Positions 26,128 through 40,000 of a stretch of 64,000 nt of DNA are shown here, piece after piece. The stretch spans positions 14,049,151 through 14,113,150 of the forward strand of contig NC_085052.1 of assembly GCF_963662255.1 (NCBI RefSeq), read 5' to 3'. The notes below the pieces were generated by a model. That model saw only the letters and a list, made by a program, of their open reading frames with translations, did not search any database and was not told the DNA's origin. A program made the translations under genes and the position numbers. The stretch comes from Cinclus cinclus. Its lineage: Eukaryota; Chordata; Aves; Passeriformes; Cinclidae. Every line of letters begins with the position of its first letter. The first letter of the stretch is position 1.

Positions 26128-29100
26128 CCCTGCAGTCCCATGCAGTTAGGTGTATCTGGGGGATAAAACCCACCTGAGGAAAATTCCAGCAAAAATAACC
26201 AGAGTTGCCATGCTGCCTGGCAGCAGAGGCACCAAAAGCACACCCAACCCTATGCCCTGCTTCTTGCACACACCCTCTTGCAAGAGCAACCTCTGACCCA
26301 TAGTTCTCTCAAATCCAGCACTCCATGGGATGAGCCTCAGGCCTCATAAACATATCCTGCTCAAGCCACAGCATTTAGCAGGAATCACAAGACCACGGGG
26401 GAGGTTCACAAGTGCAGGAAACCCACGTCACAGGTGCTCGACCTGAGCCGTGTGATTCCCTGCCAAAGGACAAGTACAACTGGGGTTGTCACTGTCTTTG
26501 AGGAGAAGCAAAAAACTTATTTCTGTGGGACAGTATCTCACTAGCAAACTCTTCACAGAGACACACTGTCCACATCTCTGCTCTGTGCCTCCCACACATA
26601 AGTGTCCTGCAGTAGCCACACATACTTTCTGCTCCTCAACCCTGCTTAGTTCCATTCATCCCACATTACACGTCCCACTTGTGAAAAGCAGGTGTGCACT
26701 CTGTCACCACCACCTCATACCCCCAAACAACTTACCTTGGACAAAAAGTGTCTCTGCATGGCTACAAACATCTCCAAATGCAGAGTTTTTCAAGGAAAAA
26801 TCTCACAGAGAGATCACAACTGTTGTTATGGCAGAGTTCAAGCTATCTAATTAGCTTGATGGGGTAGTGGGATGCCAGTGTAGAAGACCTGATTGCAGTG
26901 CACGACACAGACAGTGAAATGCACTCTTCAGCAGATCTCAGCTCTGTTCCTACCAGTTCCATCTCAGTTTAATCCCTTCAAGTCTCTCTCAGTGCAGTGG
27001 GTGTGACACTGGTGACACCCTCAGCAGGGTAGGACCACAGAGGGTTACCTGGGAGCATTGCAAGCCATGTGAGGAGGGTCTGCCCCCTTAATCACTGCTT
27101 TTAGAGGCTGTGCTGTATATCTATCACAGGATGGAGAGCTCCCACCACACCTTCCAGTCTCCTCACTGGTTTTTCAGTGCAGATGTGGTGTGGCAGGACA
27201 GGCCATAGAGCTCTCATCATTAGTCTCTTGATGCAGTGAATTAATCTGTGTCACAGTTTCAGGCAGAAGGTACAGCAGAAAGGTGTTTCTCCATGTTTCA
27301 GAATGAGCAGTGGGGTACAATTTTGTTTCCTCTGGATGGGCAATCCAAAAGGGAAATTTGTAGTCTATACTTGTTTCTTGGGAAGCCTCAGTTACACTTG
27401 ACACTACCCGCAAATACAGGAGGGGCCAGTGTTTCACATGTGTCTATTGACCTGAACACTCCCTTCTTCCATAGGCTTTACAGGCTTTACTTGGAACAGT
27501 GCAGAAACATGTGGATGTCCAGTCTCTCAAAGTACCAGTGCAGTACACTGCCCTAGCCCAAACTGGCACCACAGGTGGAGGAACTTGGATTTAATCTATT
27601 GAAGCCTGCTGCTGCCCCACTCCCCAGAAGCTCAGTCTAAAACCAGCATGCACACTGTGTCTCACTGCCCGAGGCAGTTCCTCACACCTCACCTGCTGCC
27701 AGCCCAGTGTTGTGCATTCCAGCCTCCCCATCTCCACCCGGTTCCAGGATTCCAAAATGACCTTCCTGTCGCCTGAACATTTCTTCTGAGGGCTGCAAAG
27801 GAGGGGAGCCCGCTGTGGTGATTGTAACTTCTAGCCCAGCTGATACAAAACATAAAAATAATCCCTGCTTGCTCTGTGAACTGTGAAGGAGCAAAGCAGT
27901 GTTTCTAGGGAAAGATTCCTTCTCCTCCCCTGTGCCAGGGCAGGCTGAGCTCAGGGAGCTGGTTCCCAGAGGAGAGCAGGCAGTGCTCTGCACTCTTCCC
28001 CTGCTCCACCACGGACTGGCCCGGGAGCACGAGAGAGATGCTGATCTGTGAAACGAGATACCCATCTCTGAGCACTGCAGGGGAAACAGCAAAGATTAAT
28101 AAACCTCAAAATATTTTACAGCATTTAAATAGTACGGTCACAGATCAAAAGCAATTGCTCATGTCAGGGAGGCAGGCTCAGTAAGCCTGGAAAGATCACA
28201 TACAGAAAGCAGAGGCAAGATGCAAGAGAAAGCCTGCAGACAGGAGCCGAGGAAGGCTCGATGAGAGAAACTAAAGGGGTCTAAGCCAGAGTCTCACATG
28301 TGTTCCTGGAGGAATGAGAGCCAGAAAGACTGCCTGGTTTCACTCAGTCTCAGTTGTGTCTTAGTACAAAAACACACATTTCGTTTTAAGACACCCTCTT
28401 ACCTTGGAAGTACCTGCTGCTGTGAGCAGCTTAAATCCCAGTGCAACACAGCCCTGCCTGATGCCTGAAATAAGGAACACGCTGGGAATTATGTGCAACT
28501 GGTGAATGGATTTGAAAAAGCTGTCAACTTACATTGATGCCACAGAGACTGCAGAATCATGCCCTGCACTCTTAAGAGCTTTCATTCCTGAACACATGAG
28601 AGTACTGCTTGAAAGTTTGTTGGCAGGATCCATTGCCCACACCTGCAGGCAGAGTGGGAGGCCTGCAAGTCCTTCAAATTGTTCATGTAACTGCATTACC
28701 TGTGAGGAGGAGGAAGGAATGAGACTTTTTGCTACAGTGGTAGCAGTAGTGATACGGGAATAAAAATGCCACACAGTAGTATTTCTACTCTCAAGCTCTC
28801 TTAGAGGAGCTATCCCAACATAAAGCACTTTTATTCTCATATGACTTTGGGCAAGATAGTCCATTTACATTTTTTGGGTAGGATTGAAGAACTAGGAGTA
28901 GTAGGAACCCTCTCACACAGAGGTGTAGGGTTCAAAAATGCTCCAGTCTGAAGGTCATCCACAGTACCTGCACTGCATGAGGCCAAGTGACTCCTCGATA
29001 CAGATTCCCCAGGAGGAAACCCTGTTCTCAAGGATCTCATGGACACTCCATCCCTGCAAACTCAGTCCTTCACTAAGGACTCCCTAAAGCACATCAGCAT

Positions 29101-30917
29101 TCTTGCTCCTGCACCTTGCCTCATGACCTGGGGACTCCCTATAGCACTGTACAAACCCACTGTGCAGAACAGAAAGAAGTCCTCAAGCAAACTCTGTCTG
29201 ATTGAATTTTGAAGGTAAGAAAAGTCTTTCTGCAACAGATGTACAACCCCCTCTATCCACCCCAAACACCAGATCCATCACAGAGAAGGGAAATATTTAC
29301 ACAAGTTACTAGAGTTCCAGTTAAATATTATGCTTAGCTGTCTGGAGACCATGTTCTCAGACTATGTCTATGAAATAAAAGATTAAACTTCATAACAATT
29401 ATGAAGTTGTTCTGCTCACATTCAAAGGGAGTTAAAGAACATTAAAATAGTTCTTTGGGTAATATTCTGGTGAAATTGCTCTCTCCACCCTGGAGAGTCA
29501 GAGCTAAAATCTTCTGAACTATCCTGTAAACACACTTGGAAAGGCTAAGAGCTAAGCTGATAACCAGGTAGCACCTCTGCTCTGCAGGTTCTGTAAAAAA
29601 TGTGAGCAATGCCAGAGAGCTTTTGAAGCAGCAAGGGAAGGAGGATAGGGGAGAACAGCTTCACTTCTCGAGGGAAGTTTGTTTAGTGGAAAGTAAGCAA
29701 GTTGTCAGGGGAAAAGCTGACAATGTTGATTCCAGCAGTTGTACTGGGAATAAACAGCCAAGTGGATTACATTACAGAGAATGAGAAACGGCTCAGAGGA
29801 TCCCATTTAAATGCTGGGCCTTCAGGAATGATGTGATTCAGCTACACCCATGGCCCCGATACCCAGTGACCCCCTGGGCTGAGCCTTTGGACACCACACC
29901 ATCCAACCTCCATGGGGTCCCTGAGAGCTCCAACACAGCTGATGTTCCCCGGAGAGCCAGAGCTCACTGGTGAGGATGCAGACCCATGCTGGCTTCAAGG
30001 CAGGGGCTGGGCACTGAAATAGGGGTGGCAGCAGAGTGGGAGAGGTTGTGCAGGACCGATTTGCCTCTCCCAGCCCAGAAGCAGGGGAGAGCCACCATGG
30101 AGTTTGCCATCTCCTCCCCAGACAGAGCACAGGACCCTCCCTCCTATAAAAATAAGATGCCTGCCTGCCTGCCTTTCACAGGAAAGGGACCTGTCAAGAG
30201 GAGAAAGGGGTCTCATTTGATTTATTAGTCTCTTCCTCCTTCCCATCATCCATGGCTCATCCAGCTGTAGTGATCAGGAGAAGAGATATGAGAGGACCCT
30301 GTTGGCTGCTGGGATACCATCCTTCTGCCCACTCACTGCCTGAAGATATCAGTCCTTTACAAGCACCATTAAATGTGTATCCAAAATGTGGCAGTCTCCT
30401 CCATCAAGATTCTGTTCCCTGGATAATACAAACAATTGCCAGAAAAAGAGTATCCTCTCATCTCTGTCTAGGCCATTATCCCTTTATATTTGCTCTTTAA
30501 TATTTACTGGGTTCACACAAAGTGCATGCTCTGGAAAGAAAAAAAATCAGCTGCAGCTAAAAGGACTCCAAATTTAGTAATTGCTGCAGCCCCATCGACG
30601 TGAACAGTTAGCAGGGAGATTTCTCCAGCACTTCACATGCCGTGGAATTCTGCTTAGGTCAGACTGTAGAAAATGTTCTGTTCAGGGGCACCAAATCTGG
30701 AGTGTTTGCATAGGTGCCAGCTGCAGAGGCCTTATGAGTCCCCCTCCAGCTCCTGCTGGTCCTTTCCCTCCCAACACCCAGTAACCTTGGTAGGAAACAG
30801 GCAGCCAGAGAGATGCTGATTCATACAGAGGTGAAGAACCTGAGGGTTTTAACACACGTGTGAGTTAGCAAGAACTAGACCCAGCTCCTGGCTCCAGAGC
30901 TGGTCTTGCAGCCTTAC

Positions 30918-31079
30918 CTGTTAGTGTGAGGTTGCTGTATGTGTTTGAAAACTGCTCCTTTAACAAAACCAAGTGCATCTGAGCTGCCTTTTCCCTCTGT
31001 AGCTCCAACATTATGTCAGGATGCTGGGCGATCTTACAGCCTTTCTGCTTATCCAAGGCAATGTCGCTGCGAACAATGT
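30918..31079 (-). CDS. HPSE2: HPSE2 coding exon 3
   Basis: Third coding exon of heparanase-2, 162 bases, residues 140-193. The acceptor ends CTGTAG at 31080; the first two bases complete the split Asp codon of exon 2, giving DIVRSDIALDKQKGCKIAQH. The exon continues through PDIMLELQREKAAQMHLVLL and KEQFSNTYSNLTLT, and ends ACAG|GTAAGG with the donor at 30917-30916. Both ends are phase 1 and the length is a multiple of three, so skipping the exon keeps the frame. This fits the known human splice forms that omit exon 3 and/or 4. Residue 189 begins an Asn-Leu-Thr glycosylation sequon; the remembered human protein has NLI here, so the sequon may be specific to this lineage. The next exon is left of the window. 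Confidence 0.97.
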
Positions 31080-34000
31080 CTACAGCAGAAGGGAAAGAAA
31101 AGAGGGAGATGGGCAAACCTCAGCTTTCATTTTCATTTTCACCAAATGCTTGGATCAGTCCAGCCAATATGACAATCACACAATCATCACTCGGCAAGGA
31201 CAACCCAAGAAAAGGATCCAACCCCCTTGGATCCACTATCCCCAGTCCAAGTGTCCTTTTCTCCCACAAAAAGCTCAAGTTGTATGCTCACAGAGCCTAC
31301 TGACCCTTCCATCCTTTACCTGCCTCGCTCTTGCTCTCTTACAATGATGACCTCTCCCTTGCAGGAGAGTGCAAAAGTCTCCCAACATTTATATTACAAT
31401 CCTGCTACATGTGTATCTGACACTAAATAATGAGAAAAGACTAAATCCCACTCCAGCAACCCCTGGCTTCCTCTTAACCTTGCCTGTCAAAGAGGTGATG
31501 AAGAAGGCTTGTTCTCACCTTGTTTATCCTCATTGCAGCTATCACAGGTCAGCATGGCTCATGACTCTGAACAAGTCTGAATCCTTTTAATGAGGCAGAA
31601 GGATTATTCAACAATTGCTTTATCTTCATATGAGCATTCTCTAAGCTATATTGTGAGGCAAGAATATGATATTCCCTACCCTAGAACTACTCACCTGCTG
31701 GGGAAAGGGAATGATGGAGTAGCAAGGTAGAACAAGTACCAAGTAAGATCTGTCAGTCTAAGCAGGAGGCGGGTGGTGCAAACTAGTCCTTGCTAGGTCC
31801 CTTATGAGTTTAATAAACTCTGTAACATGTTCAGATACACAGGAACCAGATGTTGCATCTAATCTTGCAAAACCTCAGGCTGGCAAGATAAGCAAGGATT
31901 GAATTTGGAATTCTTCCACTACATTGCATAAGGTCATTTTGCCTCACAAGGTTGATCTTTGCTTGGTTCAGTTCCCATCTGGTTAGAAGCTGCTGAAGAA
32001 GCTTGTTGTCAGAAGAGAGTCTCACCTTGCTCCACACACACTCTAGCTCCTTTATTCTTATGCGCATCAAGAAACATCAAAGTTGCTTCCAAAAGCTCCT
32101 GTCTCAAGGTGTCCAATCTCAGGTTCAGCAAACTTAGGTTCAAAGGTTTGCTATATCTTGGGCTGGCAGGGAACTGCCTCCAAACATGTGGTGGAGGACT
32201 GGAAGCCACGGTATCTTCCTGTCTCTGAGCCTCATCCAAGAGGCACTACACTTTCTTGCCCAGGCTGTGTTCTACCTCTTTTCTGCACAGTTTGGGATTA
32301 GTACAGCTTCTCTAAAGCCTGTCTAAACCAGACTGCTCAGAATGGCAATGTCATTAAAGTATCCATGATCTGTGGTTAGCCCTGTGAGTAGTCTCCTCCA
32401 CCCACAGCTAACATACTCAGGAGTAGATACTGGGCAGCATCCAGATACCATGAAAATATGGTTCAGTATTTCTACATCCAGCACAAGGGCATCAAAGAGA
32501 TGGAGCAAGAGGAAGGACTAATGTTCCTCTGCAGCAAATGAGCACGGACCCCTCAACTATGTGCTTTAGTGCACATTCTCTTAGGTAGGCACTGAGTAAG
32601 ACTTGGGCCTATTCAACCTTTGCCCAACTAATGAATGATGAAATCCTGAACCCCTGTTGTGTGAAATATTTGGAGAACTGAAGATTGAGAAACACAACCT
32701 TACATCTGTCCCACATGAGACAGATTGTTGCTGCCATGGGCTGCTAGAGTCACCTAGAGCCCATGAACTTCCTGGGTGATGGATTTCCCTTCCTGCAGAA
32801 CTGAAAGCAAGAGCTGTACACCCCACTTCCCCAAGGCAAAATGAAGCCAAACACATCAATAAGGCTCTTAAAGAGGAAAAGACTGAGAGGCAGACAGGTT
32901 AGAAACTTGATGGTCAATATGCTCTCTGCAATTCTCTTCAAAGTGCTGTAAGGGTGTCCAGGCTGGGTCAAAACAAGTTTGTTTCCTAAAAGGAATGGAT
33001 GACTTCTGAAACCTAAACCAGGGCTAATGTGGACCCCTGTGGAGGAACCACTGGTCCAGGACCAGGGTCAGGGGCCAGCGCCTTGGAAGGTGCAGGGGCC
33101 CATAGCAGTGGGTCTATGTGACATCTTTGGAAACCACAGGGATGGCTCTGCATGCACTGTCAGCAAGGCCTGTGGACAGAGGGCAAGCCCAGGAATGAAG
33201 AGCAGGACCAGTGCTTTGATAAAGCTGCTGTGACAGGGATTACCACAAGGATGTCAAGTCACATGCAAACAAATCTCTGGAAGTGTGTGGGGAAGGCACA
33301 CAAGGCACAGAAGTCAGAGCACTCTCTGTTATCTTCATGGGGTTCTCTGAGAGCTGCCACTGCAGACACTCAGGAGGCAGAGGCAAGACGTGCAAGGTCC
33401 TGTCTTCTCAGATTGGTGAAGAAACTTGCCCAAGACGTAAAGACGGAAGTGGAACCCACAGTCATTATGACTCCAGCCTAAATTGTGGGCAGATGTCTCA
33501 GACATGGAGCTCACCAAGGAACTCAGTGCCTGGTTCTTCATATTCCACCAGACTGTGCCCAGTACAGGGAAGGAGCCAAAGGCACATCTGCACCAGTCTG
33601 CTGAACCAGCAGCAATGAGGGAAGAGGGGTGGCAGACCACAGCTTCTGAAGGCCTAGGGGAATTCTCAGCAAGAGCAACCCAAGGGACACAGACAGCAAG
33701 GAGTTTCAAATCTTAAAAGGAAGAGGCAGAAAGAAGACAGATGCAAGGAAGCCAAGAAGGAGGACAGGAGTATCCTGGAGGCTCTGGGCAGGGTAGCTCC
33801 GAGAGGGCAGGACAAAGGCGCTCGCTGCCTTCCTGAGCTTCGCTTAAAAAAAAATAAAAAAATAATGATAACAAAAAAGGGGCGATAAGCTGCTCAGCAG
33901 AAAATAGGACGGAGCAGTTCCTGCCAGGAGTGCGAAAGAAGACCTCCAGATGTGAGAGCCCCAGAGGATGCCAAATGTTTTGCAAAGACGGCCGGCCAGG

Positions 34001-37000
34001 AGCCGTGCCCCGGGCGGGCCGGGTCAGTACCCTGGCCAGCTCAGGCTGCCCCGCGGCCGCACGGCCGGACCCCGGCGGGAGCGGCGCTCCGGGGCGGCGG
34101 GCGCGGGTCCCGCGGCGGCGGCGGAGCGGGGCCGGGCCCGGCGGCGCCGAGCGGAATGGCGGGAGCACACCCGTGTGGCGGCCAGGTGAGCTGCGCCTGC
34201 CGGCAGGCACCGAGCGGAGGCGGCGGCGGCGCCGCCTTGGGACAGCCCCGGGCCCCGCGTCGGTCACAGCCCGCCGGGATCGGCCGAGGAGCCGCGATCC
34301 GCCGGAGCTTTTCCCTCGCCAGGCTGCGGGGCCGGGCGGAGGACGCTGCTTTGCGGAGGCTGCTCTGTCTCCGAGCGCCCGCGCACATCCCTGTCCCGCC
34401 TCGGGATAGCTCCTGCGATTTCGCGCACGCCGCCCGTGGAGGTCACTGAAATTATCCAGGAAATGTTGAAGAAAAAGTTAGAAAACACCCTTCAGGAGTG
34501 GCACAACCGCAGCGATGCTCTTTTCCGGGTACCCCAGGACTAGTCGAGCTGTGCCAGTCCCTTTCTCGGAGTCACCTGCACCGAGGGGTTTCAGTGACCA
34601 TTTCCCACAGGGCAGAGAAGCTCCAAGCTGTGAGACCTCGAGGACGGCGCGCAGCACGCGGAGCCAGCTCCCAGCCAGGGCCGGGTTTCCCTTGCACAGA
34701 GTGAGCTTCTCTAGCAGAGAATTTACACAGTGTCAGAGCGGCCCCTGCGCAAATGACCAGCCCGTGGCTCATGCCACCCTCTGCCCAAAGGCAATTCCAT
34801 TCCAGGAGTTGCTGGAGTCATGGAGCAGACACGGACTACTGCAGCTGAGCACCTGGAAGATGCGAGGAGGAAGGCACAGTCCCAGGTTTGCGTGGACACG
34901 GCCGAGGGATGTGTGACAGAAGGGTACAGAGGAGAAGAGTCATGTTTCTGTGTCTGTGTGTGTGAAAGTGAGCACTGCCCGCAGTGATCACCGCTCCAGC
35001 AAAGCAAGAGTCACCACTGCTGTGGCAACAGAACAAGCTGAGTCTGGCCACCCTCCTCAGGGGACTGCTTGCTTCAGACTTCCAGCCTTGAAAAGTGGCT
35101 TCAGAAAGGAAAAAACCCTCGATTTTATCCTAACAAAACCTGGGCACTTCTTCCAAAAAATTGGAATATAAAGAAATTATATTAGTACCAAAATTAAATA
35201 GATATTTAGTGAGTGACCACAAAAGTCTTATGGTTTTCACTTGTAAAATACCTACTTTTTAAATCAACAAATTTAAAATGCTTTCAAAAACAGGTTTGTT
35301 TGCTGGAATTATTGTAAAATGCCCAGTGATTGTGAAACTGGAAGCACAACTCTTATTTAGAGAGACAGAATATTTCTCAAGACACAAACTGCATCCTCAT
35401 CATGTCTGTCTTTAATGGGCAATTTTTGACACATTAGTATCATTCCTTTATTTTAGCTGGGAAAAATTCCTTGACAATGAGTTCCACAAGTTATTTCCCA
35501 CTATATTAAAAAAGTCATATTTTTTCATTTTATATGTGATAATTCCACTGGATGCTCCTTATTTCTTGTGTCATGAAAACAAGGAAATAATCATTCCCAA
35601 ATTGTCTTCTCTGTGTGACACTGAGCTCATAGCATTTGTCATAATCTCTGTCATTTTTTCCAAGATGAAAGATCTCTGACTGAAAGATACGACTTTGATC
35701 ACTTCCATCATCCTACTCCCCACATATATATTCTTTACACTGATTAGTATGTCAGCACCTAGTTTACTTATAGCATAAGAATGCTCTCAGTGAGTGTTTC
35801 CAATGATTTTCTAATATCCCTAACATTAGATTCACTTTTTACTTACCTAAAAGTATTCAGAGACCAATCCATATTGTATTCAGAACATTTTCCCTGAATG
35901 TCAACTGCTAATTTAGAATGGACAGTTTCGTAGAAAAGTCACAGCTTTTCCCATGCATATAATTTTGCATGAATCACTTTTAATTAATACAAAGTAGATG
36001 TAGGATGGAAAGAAGTGTGAAACTAACAATAATATGTAATTTTAAAATAGAATATAAGATGCTCTTATTATAAACAAATATTTAACCATAGAAATCTCTT
36101 AATTTCACCAACACAGTAGCAAATAGGTACAAATCAGAAGTTAATTGTTTGATTGCACCATTTCCTGCAGTTATTAAAGCACTTTTCATTCATGATTCTA
36201 GCAGAACAGTTTTTAATTTAAAAAGAAAAAGTGGAGATAAACAGACAATCTTTGGAAGTATCTCCTGCCCAGGCTGTATCTCCCTTACTTTGTGTAATAT
36301 GATTTCTACAACCTTTTTATTTTATTTTTAATTTCTAAGGAAACAGCTAAGTCCTGGGACTCCCTATAGAGGCAGAGCAGGTTGTAGCTCCTTTCCTGCA
36401 GTCATGATGCCTGGAAAGTAGGGAGCAGGAGGCTGACCCAGAGCTCATGCTGAGGCACAGAGCAGCCCCAGGTCTGGCAAATCCCAGAAGTGCAAAGGAC
36501 ATCAGAGGATCTTCCCTTCTTGGGGATTGAGTTCTTGCTATGCCTGAAATGCTACAGCCCTCCTTAAGGGGCTGTGTTTGAAACACTTGGCGGGTGAAAA
36601 AAACAACTATTTCCTCTTCAAGCTCTGGAAGGACAGATGTCTAAACTGTCGAGGGACACAAAGAAGACAGAAAAGGGGCCCTGGGTGACCAGAAAGAGAA
36701 GATGATTCCTCGAATAAAGGAAAATTCGTTTGTTTGTTTTTACCAGGACAACAGTATGGTTCTCCATTCAGAAATATCTACTGGAGTTTTATGAGCTGGC
36801 AGAGCCAAAGGGACACTCACAGACACATGGCAACAACTTCTCTGTTGCTTTCTCTGGCTCAGGTATCCTTATACCCCGTGATCATCCTCATAATCCTGCT
36901 CACTAACTTCACAGTAAAACTGTTGCTTTTTTTTTATGATTACTTGAAATAATTTTCTGCTGGCTTAGCAGAGGATCAGAAATGTTCCAGAGCCAGCACA

Positions 37001-40000
37001 AGGGAGGCAGCAGATGAACAGTGCACAGATCATAAGGAAAGCATGGGGACCAACCAACCCTTTTGATGGCAGAAAAACACGAGGTGAGATTTCCTGCCTT
37101 CAGGACATAGATTTGAAGGATTTAATCTGACCAAGAATGAGACTGCTGCAGTCCCGTTTGCCTTCAATGCAGGATTTCCTGTGCCAGCACTGTTCCCTAC
37201 ACCTCTGCCTGCTCATGAAGCATTAATCGATTTGGCAGCTGAACAAACTGAAGGGCAATCACATCTCCACCATCAAGTTTTGGTCAGATGAGATCCCTGA
37301 ACTGACTCACCATGCAAACCCAGGTTCCAGGCATGGAAGACGGCAGGAATATACCAGAAGGGGCAGAAGACCCTAGCTGGGGTCAGCTCCAGCCCCTGTG
37401 TAACCTCATAAATGAATCCTTAGGTTATTTAACAGTTTATTATCTTCCTTTCCGTTGAATACCTTGGCACAGGCACTCACAGCACGGCATCCTAGAAGAC
37501 ACTTGTGCAGTATGGATTGAGCAAGGGTGGAAATATGCTCCCATTGACAGACAAATTTTGAGGCTTAGATGCAGTGTTGGGAACCTGAGGACACCTGAAG
37601 GAATGAATCCAACACTGAAAGAAAATACAGAAAATCTATGCCAGGATTACACAGTATGATGTTTCCCACACTATACTGCAAAATCCCCTGACTAATACAA
37701 AAGGCTTAAGAGACAAGCCTTTGTAATTTTTTTTGCTGTAACTGGCCATTTTTCCAGATCCTGGTATCCCCTTTAAAAAAAAAATAAAAAAAAAGGAGAT
37801 AAAATAGAAGGAAGAAACTTACCAACAATTAAAAGAGTATTTATGAAATGTATTGTCCATACACACTTCAGCTCAGAAACTTCTTTGATACACTACGTAC
37901 AGCACGCAAATATATTCCCCTTCCCCTCTCCCTCCCATGGCCCACACAGTGCCACACAAAGTGTCCTTTGGTTGCTTCTCAGCCATAAAAAGGCTACAAA
38001 AGTCTACAAAAGGCTGGGGTACAGGAGGGAGAAGCACATTAACACAGGGGGAGGCTATAGCAATGTCTATGCCCCCACAGGTTGCCCAAAGCTGGCTCTG
38101 CGGCTTTGAGGTGAGAGGCAGCTGAGGATCACCCTGCAGATGAGGAAGCTCCACATTAGCCCACCAAACTCATATTGGAGCATCAGCAAGGAGCTTCCAA
38201 AATAGGCTCAAGGTTCAGGCACTGCGACAGTACCTGCAGCATCTCCTGGTGAAACAAGACCAGGACTCCACACACACATAACACCCCAACACCAAGCTCC
38301 AAGACAGCATCCAAGTCAGGTTTTAGCAAACTCAGCTTCAGAAGAGGTTTTGTACTGGCAACAATCCATGCTTTTGCTCCAAAGAGGAGTTCATCAAGCC
38401 TGTTTTCCTGGAGACCAGTGTTTCATGTTGTCCCATTCCTCAGACCCATCTGGTCCTTGGGACATGTGAGGCAGTTGAAAGGACAGGCTGAACAGATTGC
38501 TTGTTAGGAAACCCAACAGCAAAAGGAGAAGCAGGCCTACTACATAAACTGAGTGTGAACTCTTACATCTTGGTACCTGCCCTGGAATCAGACATGTGCC
38601 TATGGCAGCAGAGGAACACATCTCTGAGCACAGCTGGGGAAGAAAAACGGACTCAGCAGGGCACATACAAAGAAACACCATTTATGGGAGAGAAAAGTCT
38701 CTCAGGCTAAAAATGTTACACCTCTTGATCATAAAATGTCAAAAAGTCTCTGGCACAGCCCCACCTCCTGGTACCACAGAGCCTGACATACATTAAACTT
38801 GGTTTCTGTTTCTAACAAACCTAAGGCTGGCCAGTTTCTTATCCAAATAGGGTGGACTCCAGGACTGACCATCCTAAGTAGGGACTGCATGGGATGGAAG
38901 CCATCTGGTGTGCCACATAGGTGGGGTGTTAACATAACACGTTAGATGACCTAATATTTAGCAAAGTCCAGGAGGTACCTATAGCCATGCTGCCACCAAC
39001 AGGGACTGCACACTCTATGGCTCACCAAGACCATCTATCATAGGCATCCACTTTTACGAGTTGCCCTTCCTGGTACTGACAAATCAGCCAGCAAGTGATG
39101 AAACTGCTGTGCCAGATTTATACGCAGTGCTGAAACAAATTACCACATGCACCCTCTTCACAGACATCACAGGCAGTAACCATAGAGCATGCACCACTTT
39201 GTTACCTTTGCTGCCCAAACCAAATATTTTAGACTGGGGTGAAGCTGTCCACACATACACTGGAAACACACAGTACTTCCAGGTCTGTGTTTCCAGGAAA
39301 AATCCGAACGAAAATGAGTTACCCTGAAATGTATAGGAAACACCTTATTTCAGGAAAACTAAATACATTTTAGATACAGTCAAAAGCAACTATTACTACC
39401 CTCAGAGAGTACCCACACTGTCTGTGAAAGAAAGAAGTGGGAAAAAATGGGTTGGTGAACCCAAGGCAGGCCTAGGTAAAAGCAATATTCAGAAGGTGGA
39501 GGTGTGCCTAGTTGAGACCATTTAAAAGGGAATCAAATACAATTTTAAGTGCAGGGGATGAGTAAGGTGAATCTCTGAGGAGGTCTGATAGTCAGGAAGG
39601 CAGAGCACCACAGAGACAGAAAAAACTATCCAAGGGAACAGTGAAGAACACCTGGTATGAAGAGCACCATGGTAGCAGAATGGGATTTACGGGATGAAGA
39701 TCCTTGTACAGAGATTCATTCCAACTTTAGCAAGCATGATCACAGAATCCATGAAGGATGATGAAAAGCAGTCCTGTTGCTGTTGCTGCCTCCCATCTGA
39801 ATACCTGAGAGGGCCACGCCAGTGTGGCCTGTGAGCACACAGTGGGGTGCAGCTCCCTGTGATGTGAACACCACTCACAGTCACTCACTTGTAACTGCAG
39901 TTCCCTGAGCAATCTTGCACATGTGCTTTTCACCTCTCAGTCCTGCAGTCTGAGAGTTACTGCAGCTTAGATGAACACAAGGCATGAGAACACTAGTGGG

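Larger units (their letters stand above)
1..30917 (-). other. HPSE2: HPSE2 intron 3 (right-hand part)
   Basis: Intronic DNA that continues beyond the left edge. I looked for HPSE2 exon 4 (in the family it begins EPNNYRTMHG) on the minus strand and found no match. Recognisable contents are the CR1 fragments, the 20.4-kb minisatellite, a short TA/T-rich run at about 645-680, a 24-base A tract at 12272-12295, paired T tracts near 15073-15108 and a hairpin at 26105. Stretches 3860-4410, 8860-9060 and 16540-16880 are AT-rich; 26.3-28.1 kb is closer to balanced composition. Scattered open frames of 60-160 codons show no recognised family. Between the listed elements I see nothing else I can name. 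Confidence 0.9.

Noticed and set aside
1..30917. HPSE2 exon 4 or later exons
   Set aside because: I searched the minus strand for the expected start (EPNNYRTMHG) and downstream motifs and found none; the intron probably continues beyond the window.
33930..34449. Open frames of 110-185 codons in the intron 2 island as proteins
   Set aside because: Multiple overlapping frames on both strands with Ala/Gly/Arg/Pro-rich composition and no homology I recognise.
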